Source: QHXN01 sp963785125 (GTDB taxonomy: Bacteria > Acidobacteriota > Blastocatellia > Pyrinomonadales > Pyrinomonadaceae). Taken from it: a stretch of DNA of 64,000 bases. The position numbers were made by a program, and so were the translations under genes. Positions 1 through 8,547 of this stretch are shown here, one piece after another (positions within the stretch are counted from its first letter, which is position 1; each line of letters starts with the position of its first letter). The notes under the pieces are model-generated. The model was not told the origin of the DNA. It was given only the letters and a program-made list of their open reading frames with translations, and did not search any database. The DNA is taken from assembly GCA_963785125.1 (NCBI GenBank), contig CAWATU010000007.1, positions 620,001 through 684,000 of the forward strand. The letters run 5' to 3'.

Positions 1-67
1 TGACGTGGTGGCCCCAGGGAGTCGCGTGAAAACGCCCAGCGAGGAAGCGCAGCTTGACCGCGATCAT
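1..67 (-). CDS. csb2: Csb2 (Cas5-Cas6, type I-G), N-terminal fragment
   Basis: Only the first 22 codons are in the window. The ATG at 67-65 overlaps the TGA of csb1 (ATGA overlap), so translation is probably coupled. The visible start reads MIAVKLRFLAGRF followed by HATPWGHHV; the RFHATPWG..V signature is what I know from the N-terminus of Csb2, the fused Cas5/Cas6-type protein of type I-G (I-U) systems that processes crRNA and caps the 5' end of Cascade. Position as the next gene after csb1 is the usual I-G order. The rest, and presumably cas4/1, cas2 and the array, lie left of the window. Confidence 0.85.
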   Translation of the reverse strand, partial: MIAVKLRFLAGRFHATPWGHHV

Positions 68-1080
68 GCGTCCGCCTCCGCTTCCGCCGGTGCTTCTGCG
101 CCCTTGCCATCCTTCGTAGGCTTGCCCTTCTTCTTAGCCGGCATCCGGCCGCTGATGCGCGTCACCGACGAGGCGTCGAAGCCGCACGCGGCGATCAGTC
201 CCGGCAGTGCCGCCTCCGCGTCCACCAGCGACAGCCCTTCGAGCGTCAGGCCGGCGGGCCGCGTGACGTTAATCGCCTCAGCCTCCAGGTCACAGGCCGT
301 CCGCAGGCGCAAGCCACTATGGAGAACCTTGAGCAGCTTGTAGAGAGCGAGCGCGACGAGCAGCCGATTCGCCTCCTCGCCGAGTCCGTAACCACGCATC
401 GTCGCCAGATCGAGGTTGAAGTAGGCGACGATCCTGCGGGCGGTGAACTCTGTGCGGCTGAAGGGCACGTTGCCGTACCCTTCGGCAGCGTTCCCAGTGG
501 GATCGACGCGGTCGAGCTTCACCCCGCCGGAGGTGACGGTGGAGACGCCCTCCGCTTCCACAAAGCTTGAGAGCAGCCTTTGCAGGCGCAGACGGCCCGC
601 GACCTTCTCCAGAAAGACCCCGTGTAGCACCGCGCCCGCGTCGCGACTGAAGACGGCCCGCGCCAGCTTGCGTATATCGAGCACGCCGCTCTCGGCATCG
701 CCCACCTCGGCTTTGATGGCCCCGCCCAGCCCCTCGTTATTGATGATGTAAGGCGAGTTGAGCCGGTGAGCCTCTTGGACGGAGCTTGTCGTCATGCCGC
801 CGCCGAGGTCTACGACGATGTGCGGCAGGTTCGCCAGCGGCGCGGCTATCCTGTCTTCGGCCTCATCCCAACAGACGGCCTCCATCCGGTTCGCCATCGA
901 CTGAGCCGATTCGACGAGGAGCATCGGCGTCCCGTCAGGGCGCTTGTAGGTCGCCGCGCCGAGGTCCGGGAAGCCTGTTGGTTGAAAGCGGTCTCCCTGC
1001 ACGGGCTTCAGCTCGGCCTCGATTAACAGGCGCGGCTGGCCGGCGAGCGCCTCGAAGATTGGTGTGAGTTTATCTGCCAT
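64..1080 (-). CDS. csb1: Csb1 (Cas7, type I-G backbone subunit)
   Basis: 338 aa. Repeated RNA-binding backbone subunit of the type I-G Cascade complex. I recognise the family from the N-terminal block (RLLIEAELKPVQGDRFQPTGFPDLGAA is characteristic in its central QGDRFQPTGFPDLG part), the ANRMEAVCWD segment and the later GGGMTTSSVQEAHRLNSPYI region. Length fits the family. The last ~25 residues are a Lys/Ala/Glu-rich tail (PAKKKGKPTKDG) that looks disordered. It lies 55 bp after csx17 with a GGAGAAAAAAG ribosome-binding site before the ATG, and overlaps csb2 by 4 bp, so it is inside one operon with the upstream cas3 and csx17. Confidence 0.93.
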   Translation of the reverse strand: MADKLTPIFEALAGQPRLLIEAELKPVQGDRFQPTGFPDLGAATYKRPDGTPMLLVESAQSMANRMEAVCWDEAEDRIAAPLANLPHIVVDLGGGMTTSSVQEAHRLNSPYIINNEGLGGAIKAEVGDAESGVLDIRKLARAVFSRDAGAVLHGVFLEKVAGRLRLQRLLSSFVEAEGVSTVTSGGVKLDRVDPTGNAAEGYGNVPFSRTEFTARRIVAYFNLDLATMRGYGLGEEANRLLVALALYKLLKVLHSGLRLRTACDLEAEAINVTRPAGLTLEGLSLVDAEAALPGLIAACGFDASSVTRISGRMPAKKKGKPTKDGKGAEAPAEAEADA

Positions 1081-1135
1081 CTTTTTTCTCCAGATTCAGG
1101 TTCAAGAAAAGACTCGGCCTGAGTAGCGCGGTCAG

Positions 1136-3394
1136 TCATTCAGCACTAGCGGACGGGCGCAAGACCATGTTCGCTAGTTCCCTTACGTCTCGCTCGCTGA
1201 TAGGTATCAATAGTGCCGCGGCTAGACGGGCGCCTTCGTCGTCCGGGTAAAGGAACTCGCTCGTGAAAGGGGTCAGTCCAGACGAGCGCAGCCGACGGGT
1301 AGCGACCTCCAGAGCCTCAGGCACGTGCCCGGCGCGTAGCAGGGGCACAATTGACGGGTCATGTTTAATCAGCACTGGCTCGCCTCGCGGTTCGCGCACC
1401 AACTCACCGCGCGGCAGGAAGAGTAGCTTTAGGAGAGCGTAAGCGCGCGGCAATTCGGGTGAGAGTGCGGCGCCGGTTCCCGCAGTGCGCGGAGCGGCGT
1501 TGTGCCAGTCAATCAGCGCCAGACCGCGCAGCAAAGCCTCCGTCCGCTCGTCGTCGAACCCACCGCTCAGGGAGGTGTTGCTCAGGAAACGCCCGACGAC
1601 ATGTAACGACGCGACCCGCCTGCTATCCATTACGGGGTGCGACAGTCCAGCCCTTCTCGCGTCTACTGAGCGGCGATGCAACACCGCCGCCACGTTCTCA
1701 GCGAGCGTGCCCGCGCCCCACACCGCGCCTGCATCGTCTGTCGTCCAATTGACGATAGGCCCACTGACTTCGACCGGCTCAAGACTCGTGCGGAAGGCCC
1801 AGCGCCCCCTCTCCCCGCCAATCGAGGCGAGCGCGGCGGCCACCTTGAACTCCTCATCAAACTCCGGCGTCTCTTCATGGCACTTACACGCCCAATCCTC
1901 CGAAAGGCCGGAGAGCGGCTTCAGCCCGTGCTCCTCACAGAAACGCGGGCGGCGTGCGACCTCCGCCTCCGCTTCGCCGAGCGCGAGCAGCGTGGCGCGC
2001 AGGTGCTCGGCTTCGCCGCTCGCACACAAGTCGAAGATTGCTTCTTCAATCTGCTCGCGAACGCGAATGAGGCGCGGCGGCGTGCGCTTCGCGTCACCCG
2101 TAGCGCCACGCAATTTATCCAGCCACTGCTCGACGGGGCCGTGGAGCAGCGTGGCGAGAGGTCGTTCGTACTGCGGAACCTCAAAACGTCCGAGCGGGGC
2201 GGCGAGGTTGGCCTGGCCGTTGCGCTCGATAAAGCCATATCGTTGGAAGGCATCTATGCCGCGGTCGACACCCAATTCGGCCACTGCGCGCGCGAAGTCG
2301 AATCCCGTGCGGACGGCACGGTCGCGCCTACGGCTGAATTGAACGCGCCCTTCGCGGAAGACGTGTGATACCTCGGTATACCCAGTGAAGCGCGACCAAA
2401 GCGGCAGCCAGATTTCCGCGCGCATCTTTTCGCCCGGCGAGGCCGTGCCGTACCCCACGGTCGAGTTGCGCACCGTGAATGGGAACGAAGCCTTCGACCT
2501 CGCCCCGGCCGCCAGTTGCCGGACGGTGGCGCTCGCGAACACAAGCGTTCCTTCGATGGCGAGAATGAAGTCCCAGGGGTTGACGTACGAGTCGCCGGTC
2601 AAGCCCTGTGTCGCGTTCGCCCCGCCCGCTCCCGCCGGGTAGAACTGGCCGACCGCAGCCCGATCCAACCGCGCCACGCCATCTTGGAAGAGGGCGGCGC
2701 GTAGCTGATCGCGGCTCTGCGCCACCTGCCCATCGCGCTGCTGTTCCAGCTTCTTTCTGAGCTTATCCTGCTTCGCGGCATCGAGCCCACCACCTTCACG
2801 CAGCGGCGCAAAGGTCTGTAGCTCGATTGTCTCCGGCAGCGCCGACAGTAGACGCGCGATGAAGTTGATCGTGAAATCAAGCCGCCCGTCATTCCCGCCG
2901 GAGCCGAGCAGTGGTGGATAATCGGCCTTCTCCTCGCCTAGGACGAACGCCGCATCCAGCCAAGCCAGCGCGCTGTCGGGAAATTCACATCTGGCGCGCC
3001 TCAACAGAGCAGCCTTCTCCTCGTCTTTCGGCTGCTCCTTCCGGCCAGCGACGACGCGACGCGCGGCCGCAATCGTCGTCCGGTAGTCGTCGAGGCGGGT
3101 AGCCTCCGCCCTCTCCAAGACTTCAATCAGAGCGCGCTGGTTCTTGTCCTGCGGGTAGAAACCACTGCCGCCGTTCCAGGGCGCAACGACCGGCGTCGGG
3201 CGGTAACGTGTCAGGAAGAAGTCGAGCAGCTCATCCTCCGTCTTGCCTGTATCGAGGACGAACGCGTCGCCGCTCCATGCGCCGCGCGCTTCGGGGTCTA
3301 GTTGTTCGGCGACGAGACGTAGCACGCCGAGGGCTTTGAGGTAGTGAATTAGCGGCTCGGGCGCGCAGCCACGCAACGTGATTCGATTAGGCAT
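1136..3394 (-). CDS. csx17: Csx17 (Cas8-type large subunit, type I-G)
   Basis: 752 aa from the ATG at 3394; a longer reading frame starts at 3424, but the 3394 start gives an 8-bp overlap with the cas3 stop and begins MPNRITLRGCAPEPL, the usual Csx17 opening (GC...L..YLKALGVLRLV). Csx17 is the large subunit of type I-G effector complexes and probably has the PAM-reading Cas8 role. Conserved pieces visible include LGSGGNDGRLDFT and NPWDFILAIEGTLVFA, both typical of the family. No nuclease motif is apparent. Translationally coupled to cas3 and followed by csb1. Confidence 0.93.
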   Translation of the reverse strand: MPNRITLRGCAPEPLIHYLKALGVLRLVAEQLDPEARGAWSGDAFVLDTGKTEDELLDFFLTRYRPTPVVAPWNGGSGFYPQDKNQRALIEVLERAEATRLDDYRTTIAAARRVVAGRKEQPKDEEKAALLRRARCEFPDSALAWLDAAFVLGEEKADYPPLLGSGGNDGRLDFTINFIARLLSALPETIELQTFAPLREGGGLDAAKQDKLRKKLEQQRDGQVAQSRDQLRAALFQDGVARLDRAAVGQFYPAGAGGANATQGLTGDSYVNPWDFILAIEGTLVFASATVRQLAAGARSKASFPFTVRNSTVGYGTASPGEKMRAEIWLPLWSRFTGYTEVSHVFREGRVQFSRRRDRAVRTGFDFARAVAELGVDRGIDAFQRYGFIERNGQANLAAPLGRFEVPQYERPLATLLHGPVEQWLDKLRGATGDAKRTPPRLIRVREQIEEAIFDLCASGEAEHLRATLLALGEAEAEVARRPRFCEEHGLKPLSGLSEDWACKCHEETPEFDEEFKVAAALASIGGERGRWAFRTSLEPVEVSGPIVNWTTDDAGAVWGAGTLAENVAAVLHRRSVDARRAGLSHPVMDSRRVASLHVVGRFLSNTSLSGGFDDERTEALLRGLALIDWHNAAPRTAGTGAALSPELPRAYALLKLLFLPRGELVREPRGEPVLIKHDPSIVPLLRAGHVPEALEVATRRLRSSGLTPFTSEFLYPDDEGARLAAALLIPISERDVRELANMVLRPSASAE

Positions 3395-5900
3395 CACCGG
3401 CCCCCCACGCGCAGATAGTCCCACGGGTCGGCGCTTCGGCGCTCGCGCGCACGTCGGCGGCGCGGATTAGACTTTCGAGGAAGGCGAGGCGGAAGACGCC
3501 CAGCCGGTCGCGCAACGCAATCATGCGTTCGAGCCAGGAGCGCGCCCCGTCTTCGCCCGCGCCCAACAGCATCGGGTCAAGATTCAGTTCGACCTCTTCT
3601 TTAGTTACGCCTTCGCCCAACTCGACGGCCGGCAGCGTCTCGCCGTCCCAGATGCCGCGCGCGAACCTCCGCCCCGGCTCGTCCGGGTTCTTCTCGCCGG
3701 GCAGGGCGCGGATGCTCAACCGGACTTTGCCGTGATGACACGCCGCCAAGTAGACGGTTAAATCGCTCGCGCCCGTTCGTAGCAGGGCCAGCGCGCTGGC
3801 TAATTCGTGGCGAAACATTCTGCGCCGGTGCCTGCGGTTGGATTGCGACTTTGCCAGTATCGGCGAGAAGTCCTGCTCAGCTGTTTCTGTGCCGTGCAAA
3901 GTCTGCTGGAAGATTTTATGAGCCTTGCCCCAGTCGTGATGCTGCGCGGCGTCCGACAGTTCGACTTTGACTCCCTCCAGGTCTGGTAGACCAAGCACGC
4001 TCAGAATTTCTTCCAACGCGCGGCGCGTTTCGAGCGAGTGCGCGGAAAGAGTCTGTGTGTAGCCTGGGAAACTCCGGTGGTCGCCCGTATATGGCTCTTC
4101 AGGTTCCGAAATCCGTTCTTCATCTACGACTACCGGGACATGGTTCTTCACCTCCTTACCGCTCCAGCCGAGTTTCACGTCATATCCACCTGATTTCGCG
4201 TTAACCAAGACGGTCATGCCCGGGCGTAAGTTGTGGGCCTTAACCTCCGCCCACTCCCCGCTAAGTGCGTCCCAAGACCACGCCTTGATGTTTTCACTGA
4301 GGAAGCTTTTCATCTCGTGAACCGGCACGGCGCAAAGCTCGTCCCGCGAGGCGCGAGGCTCATCCTCGCCCGGCGTTTTTCCCTTCAACTCACGCCAAGC
4401 GACCGAGACGTCGCGTTCATCGCCGCCTCGCACGAAGCGCGAGATGTCGAGGTCGTAGCCGGACAGGTCAGGTGTGGTGTCGAACAGGTCAACTAGATCG
4501 CGGCGGCGTATAACTTGCGCCGGGGCGTACGAGTCGCTGTGTCGCGGCAAATCCGCGGGCGCGGCCGAACTTATCGTCGCGAGCAGTTCGAGCGCGGCAT
4601 CCACGTCAGCCCACTCGTAAGGCTTCGAAACCTTCTCAAGCTCTTTCTCGTCCAGCCGATCCTTCTCTGCCAGCGCTGCATCCTTCTCTGTGAGCGGGCG
4701 GTCAACCCAGAAGATTTGCGCCTCCACGAACTCGCCAGCGCGGTTGCAGCGCCCGAAACGCTGCACGAGGCTCGCGTAGGGCGCGCCATCCGTGACGAGC
4801 AGCTTTGACGAGATGTCCACGCCGGCTTCGACGACCTGCGTGGCGACGATGACCCTGCCGTTGCCGGCCGCCTCCGGCTTTTCGTTGAGCCGCGCAACCC
4901 GCTGCTTGCGCTCGCGCGGGCGGAACCGCGAGTGAATCAGAAGCAGCTCCGGCGCGTGCGCGTCAGGCGTCGGGGTCGGCACATTCTTCTTCGCCTTCTG
5001 AGGCGATAGATCGTAGCAGTCTTCGAGCGCGGCGAAGATTTCGCGCGCGCGCGCAACACGGTTGACGATGACGAGAGTTTGCGTGCCCGGCTCGTGCCGC
5101 TCTTTGACGAAAGCCGCCAACCCACGCGGCGTGCGACAGCCCACCGGGGCCGGCGCGAGGCGTTTCACGGCGGTGAGCCGGGCCGACAACGCGGGCGCGG
5201 TGCGGTCACTTTCCCCTAGTTCAAGTGATTTCAGGCCCCTCACCTGCGGATCGAAGTCGATTGTCCGCAGCCATTCGCGGTCAAGTGTCGCCGACATCCA
5301 GAGTGAATGACACCTCCCGAATGTCTCGAAGATTTCGCGAAAGGCGGCGAGTTGCGTCGTTGTCGCGAGCCCGTCGCCCATCAACTGAATCTCGTCGAAA
5401 ACCCAAAGGCAGTCGTTATTCAGCAGGCCGAAGTGCACCGGCCAACGGAAGCGGCTCATCGCGTAGCCGCGGTTGAGCGCGCGCGAAAGCAGCATGTCCT
5501 GCGTGCCTATCAGGATGCACTCGCGTTCAGGCTGCATGTCCCACCCGTCGCTTAAGTCGCCGCCCATCAGCGTATGAACGGTGAAGCGATCTTCCAAGCC
5601 GAGGGCTTTTATCGCCTGCTCCGCGACCCCGCGCGTCTGTTCGACCAGGGTTCGCATCGGAAGGCAGTAGACCAAACGCCGTCCGACACCCGACGGGTTA
5701 TGAAGCCTGCGCCACAGCCAAGCGCCGATGATGGCCGCCGTCTTCCCCGCGCCCGTGGGGACTTCGAGGAGCGACGGCAGCGGCTCGGCGGGCTCGGCAA
5801 GCTGACGTTGATAAGAGAACGGCTCGTAATTCTTATCAAACGGATTGCCGGCAAAGGCTCTGCGAAAAAACTCGGCGTAGTCTCGCGTTAGTTCACTCAT
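3387..5900 (-). CDS. cas3: Cas3 helicase-nuclease, type I-G (C-terminal HD)
   Basis: 837 aa. Target-degrading helicase-nuclease of the type I interference pathway. Walker A VPTGAGKT is near residues 47-54, the DExD-box reads DEIQ near residue 168, followed by a SATLD motif III and a C-terminal helicase half with ATQVVEAGVDIS. The HD nuclease is at the C-terminus (HHDWGKAH near residues 653-660, CHHGK later) rather than at the N-terminus, as is known for the I-G (GSU0051-like) variant. Starts 8 bp inside the end of the WYL regulator gene and overlaps csx17 by 8 bp, so regulator and effector genes form one tightly packed operon. Confidence 0.95.
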   Translation of the reverse strand: MSELTRDYAEFFRRAFAGNPFDKNYEPFSYQRQLAEPAEPLPSLLEVPTGAGKTAAIIGAWLWRRLHNPSGVGRRLVYCLPMRTLVEQTRGVAEQAIKALGLEDRFTVHTLMGGDLSDGWDMQPERECILIGTQDMLLSRALNRGYAMSRFRWPVHFGLLNNDCLWVFDEIQLMGDGLATTTQLAAFREIFETFGRCHSLWMSATLDREWLRTIDFDPQVRGLKSLELGESDRTAPALSARLTAVKRLAPAPVGCRTPRGLAAFVKERHEPGTQTLVIVNRVARAREIFAALEDCYDLSPQKAKKNVPTPTPDAHAPELLLIHSRFRPRERKQRVARLNEKPEAAGNGRVIVATQVVEAGVDISSKLLVTDGAPYASLVQRFGRCNRAGEFVEAQIFWVDRPLTEKDAALAEKDRLDEKELEKVSKPYEWADVDAALELLATISSAAPADLPRHSDSYAPAQVIRRRDLVDLFDTTPDLSGYDLDISRFVRGGDERDVSVAWRELKGKTPGEDEPRASRDELCAVPVHEMKSFLSENIKAWSWDALSGEWAEVKAHNLRPGMTVLVNAKSGGYDVKLGWSGKEVKNHVPVVVDEERISEPEEPYTGDHRSFPGYTQTLSAHSLETRRALEEILSVLGLPDLEGVKVELSDAAQHHDWGKAHKIFQQTLHGTETAEQDFSPILAKSQSNRRHRRRMFRHELASALALLRTGASDLTVYLAACHHGKVRLSIRALPGEKNPDEPGRRFARGIWDGETLPAVELGEGVTKEEVELNLDPMLLGAGEDGARSWLERMIALRDRLGVFRLAFLESLIRAADVRASAEAPTRGTICAWGAGDA

Positions 5901-6930
5901 CGTTAGTCTCGTCTATAGTTTCGTCATAAAGAGAGGCGGCGCGCCTCAGGTGCTCACGCATCAACTCGCGGAGCGCCGGGGGACGCAAAGCGCGTGCTTG
6001 TTCGCCGTATTGAAGGAGCCAGCGGGCGACCTGTTTGAGGGCCGCTTCGGTCGTCTCGAAGGTGACGCGAAGACGACCGTCATTCATCTCCCGGCGGCGC
6101 TGCGTTGGATGGAAGACGCGTTCGCGGGCGTAGCGCGCTTGGTTTCGGTCGAACTCCACCTCGACCAGAACGTCACTGCCTCCGCGAAACATACCGAAGC
6201 CGCGGCGAAGGTACTCTTCGGCGTCAAAGCCCTCCGGCTGAGTGAAAGAGCGGCGCGTGTTCGTAATGTCAGTGATGCGACCGGCGTGGAAGTCGCGGAC
6301 TTCGCCGGTCTCGTGATCGTAACCGACGGCGTACCATTCACCCAGATGATTATGCAGAAGGAGCACGTCAACGTCCCGCTCGGTGTGCGCGCCACGGTGC
6401 TGTGAGTAGTAGTGGACGTGAAGCGTCTGGCGGTGTGTGGCAGCCGAAGCCAGTTGGTGAAGGACGGTAGGCGAGGCGTCGAGGACGGGCTCGGGGGCGA
6501 AGGTAATGGCTTCTTCGAGCGCGCCGATGTCGACCACCACTTCGGCGGGCAGGAGCGCAGACAACCGACGCAGGGCGCTGCGCGCGAGTCGCACTTCGGA
6601 GGTCGCGCCCAAGCGCCGCAGGACTCGCTCGGCGGCGAAGAAGTTAATTAACTCGCCCTCCGTGAGGGCAACGGCCGGGAGCCGCCACGTGGGGTCTGTG
6701 AAATAGAACCCTTTCCTTTGCTGGTCGAATTCAAGGGGCGCGTCGAAGTCGTTGACCAGCGCGGCGATGATGCGCTGAACTGTGCGCGGGTGGCGTTCCA
6801 CCACTCGGCCCAAGTCGGTTTTCGTCGGGTAGCGCCCACGTTGAATCTCCGCGCAGACGCGGCTCAACTGTTCGTAGGCGTAGAGGTGAACGCGCCGCGG
6901 TGGAGACTTGTGAGATCCCGTCTTGGCCAT
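5893..6930 (-). CDS. WYL-domain transcriptional regulator of the cas operon
   Basis: 345 aa from ATG 6930 (MAKTGSHKSP); an upstream in-frame ATG at 6960 would place the start inside the palindromes described at 6948-6977, so I prefer 6930. N-terminal DeoR-type winged HTH (residues ~15-75, TKTDLGRVVERHPRTVQRII), then a WYL domain in which the signature reads LGEWYAVGYD (WYA), and a WCX C-terminal extension. WYL proteins often precede type I cas genes and sense a nucleic-acid or nucleotide ligand; here it probably autoregulates the operon. It overlaps cas3 by 8 bp. Neither candidate start has a strong Shine-Dalgarno. Confidence 0.9.
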   Translation of the reverse strand: MAKTGSHKSPPRRVHLYAYEQLSRVCAEIQRGRYPTKTDLGRVVERHPRTVQRIIAALVNDFDAPLEFDQQRKGFYFTDPTWRLPAVALTEGELINFFAAERVLRRLGATSEVRLARSALRRLSALLPAEVVVDIGALEEAITFAPEPVLDASPTVLHQLASAATHRQTLHVHYYSQHRGAHTERDVDVLLLHNHLGEWYAVGYDHETGEVRDFHAGRITDITNTRRSFTQPEGFDAEEYLRRGFGMFRGGSDVLVEVEFDRNQARYARERVFHPTQRRREMNDGRLRVTFETTEAALKQVARWLLQYGEQARALRPPALRELMREHLRRAASLYDETIDETNDE

Positions 6931-6947
6931 GGGGTAAGAGTAAGACC

Positions 6948-6977
6948 GTCTAGGAGACATGCATCGTCTCGGGAGAC
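6948..6977. promoter_or_regulatory. Paired palindromes, candidate WYL operator
   Basis: Two near-identical short palindromes lie 18 bp apart (start to start) just upstream of the chosen WYL start: GTCTAGGAGAC at 6948-6958 and GTCTCGGGAGAC at 6966-6977. The spacing puts both on nearly the same DNA face. This is what an operator for a dimeric regulator looks like, and autoregulation of the cas operon is the simplest reading. No -10/-35 pair could be assigned with confidence. Confidence 0.5.
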
Positions 6978-7487
6978 AAACGGCGAATGATATTTCAACC
7001 TGATTGGCTGAGGGATCACTAAAGCCGGTGAAGAAGATTCAAGCGAGGTCGCTGCGCTTACAGTCTTACCAAGATTTGATTTCAAGCTTAAGTATTTTAA
7101 GAACCGTAAGGAGAAGTAGAATGAGGCTTGCGATTCGCAAAACGTATATCTCAATGTCGCTAAGGCTCAGTTTACGGTTCTCTTTGGACATATCTCCTCA
7201 TTCAGTAATTAACGAAGGAAGTTAAGGAGATGATTATTTCAAACGCAACTGTCGCAACTGCTTTTGACTGAAAGAGGAAGTAGCTACGTGGAAATTAAAT
7301 GTGGGAGTACCCCACCTCCGGAAATGTCACTGCTTCAAGGGTGCCACGTAGCTACGGGACAAAAACTACTCCTAATGAGTTATACTGTCAAGCAGAAAAT
7401 TTCTCCCCCTCCTAACCTCCTCCTACAATTTCACTGAACTTAAGTAAAATGCATTTCTATTTTTTTTTTGCACTCAAACCAGACTAA
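6978..7487. other. Intergenic region upstream of cas operon, with stem-loop
   Basis: About 500 bp, visibly more AT-rich than the cas genes. It holds a 12-bp perfect inverted repeat, GTAGCTACGTGG at 7280-7291 and its complement at 7344-7355, enclosing a smaller hairpin (GTGGG/CCCAC at 7301-7315). A 34-codon reading frame at 7121-7225 on the plus strand is preceded by AAGGAG but encodes nothing recognisable. I see no CRISPR repeats. The right end runs into the IS701-like left terminal repeat. Confidence 0.5.
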
Positions 7488-8544
7488 ATTACTATAGAGA
7501 TTACGCAGTTGAAGAAAATGTAGTAGAAAAAGGGCGTGAACCCGCCTAAATGTTCTGACGATGACTACATTAACTTCGTGATTGCCTCGCCGCGCGCCGT
7601 GAGCGCCACCGCAGCTGCGAAAGTCCAGGGCGACGAGGAGCAGGCTCCGGCCCACGATGCCTTCACCCGCCTGCTGCATCGCCTGGAGCCTGACGCCGCG
7701 ACGCTGTGGCGTGAAGCCGAGAGCCAGGTCGGCTTGACCCGAGGCATCCTTGTCATAGACGACTCGACCTTGGACAAGCCCTACGCGAAGAAGATGGAGT
7801 TGGTTGTGCGCCACTGGTCGGGCAAGCACCACGCGGTGGTGAGCGGCATCAACCTGATGACGCTCTTGTGGACGGACGGCGACCGGCATGTGCCTGTCGA
7901 TTACCGCGTCTTCGACAAGAAGAAGGACGCCCTGACGAAGAACGACCACTTCCAGGCGATGGTCAAAGCGGCGAGCGGGCGTGGTTTTGAGCCTGCCTGC
8001 GTGGCCTTCGATAGCTGGTACTCGGGCCTCGAAAACCTGAAATTGATTCGCTCTTTCGGCTGGACGTGGCTGACACGCCTGAAGAGTAATCGCCGGGTGA
8101 ACCCTGACCGCGAGGGCTTGCGCGCCGTCAGCGAGGTCGAGGTCGGGGAGGGCGGGCGCGTCGTCTGGCTCGAAGGCTTCGGGCTGATCCGCATCTTCAA
8201 GGTAGTCGCCACAGACGGCGACGTTGAAGTGTGGGCGACGAACAAGGTCGAGATGGATCAGTTGGAGCGGGTCAAGTGGGCCGGCTTCTCGTGGGCCATC
8301 GAAAACTATCACCGCGGGATCAAGCAGTTCTGCCTGATTGAAAGAGCGCAGGTGCGCTCGCGGCGTGCGTGGCGCAACCACATCGGACTTTGTCTTCGAG
8401 CGTTCCTGCGGCTGGAGAGTCATTGTTATCACCGAGGCGTCAGTTGGTACGAAGCGAAGACTTCGATTATCAGAGGAGCAGTGCGCGCTTACGTCGCTAA
8501 TCCGCTCTACTCGCTCATCCCAACTGCGTAACCTCTATACTAAT
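7488..8544 (+). mobile_element. IS701-family insertion sequence
   Basis: 1057 bp. Terminal inverted repeats of 24 bp with two mismatches: left 7488-7511, right 8521-8544, both ending inward in ACGCAGTTG. The left flank is CTAA (7484-7487); the right flank would be CTAC once the IS982 insertion is removed, close to the YTAR target duplication known for IS701. The transposase gene fills the interior and its stop codon lies within the right repeat. Confidence 0.85.
7536..8531 (+). CDS. IS701-family DDE transposase
   Basis: 331 aa. Cut-and-paste DDE transposase. Visible elements: first catalytic region GILVIDDSTLDKPYAKKMEL, HWSGKHHAVVSGINL, the FDSWYSGLENLK motif around the second Asp, LTRLKSNR, and WAIENYHRGIKQF with the catalytic Glu of the YREK-like block. 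It starts MNPPKCSDDDYINF, which matches full-length cyanobacterial and acidobacterial relatives, so the gene looks intact. An opposite-strand frame of nearly equal length (7440-8432) is a shadow. Confidence 0.9.
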   Translation: MNPPKCSDDDYINFVIASPRAVSATAAAKVQGDEEQAPAHDAFTRLLHRLEPDAATLWREAESQVGLTRGILVIDDSTLDKPYAKKMELVVRHWSGKHHAVVSGINLMTLLWTDGDRHVPVDYRVFDKKKDALTKNDHFQAMVKAASGRGFEPACVAFDSWYSGLENLKLIRSFGWTWLTRLKSNRRVNPDREGLRAVSEVEVGEGGRVVWLEGFGLIRIFKVVATDGDVEVWATNKVEMDQLERVKWAGFSWAIENYHRGIKQFCLIERAQVRSRRAWRNHIGLCLRAFLRLESHCYHRGVSWYEAKTSIIRGAVRAYVANPLYSLIPTA

Positions 8545-8547
8545 CTA

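Noticed and set aside
6978..7487. CRISPR array upstream of the cas operon
   Set aside because: No repeated 30-40 bp units seen; the array must lie outside the window.
7440..8432. 330-aa open frame on the minus strand across the IS701-like element
   Set aside because: It mirrors the transposase and has no ribosome-binding site or recognisable domain.
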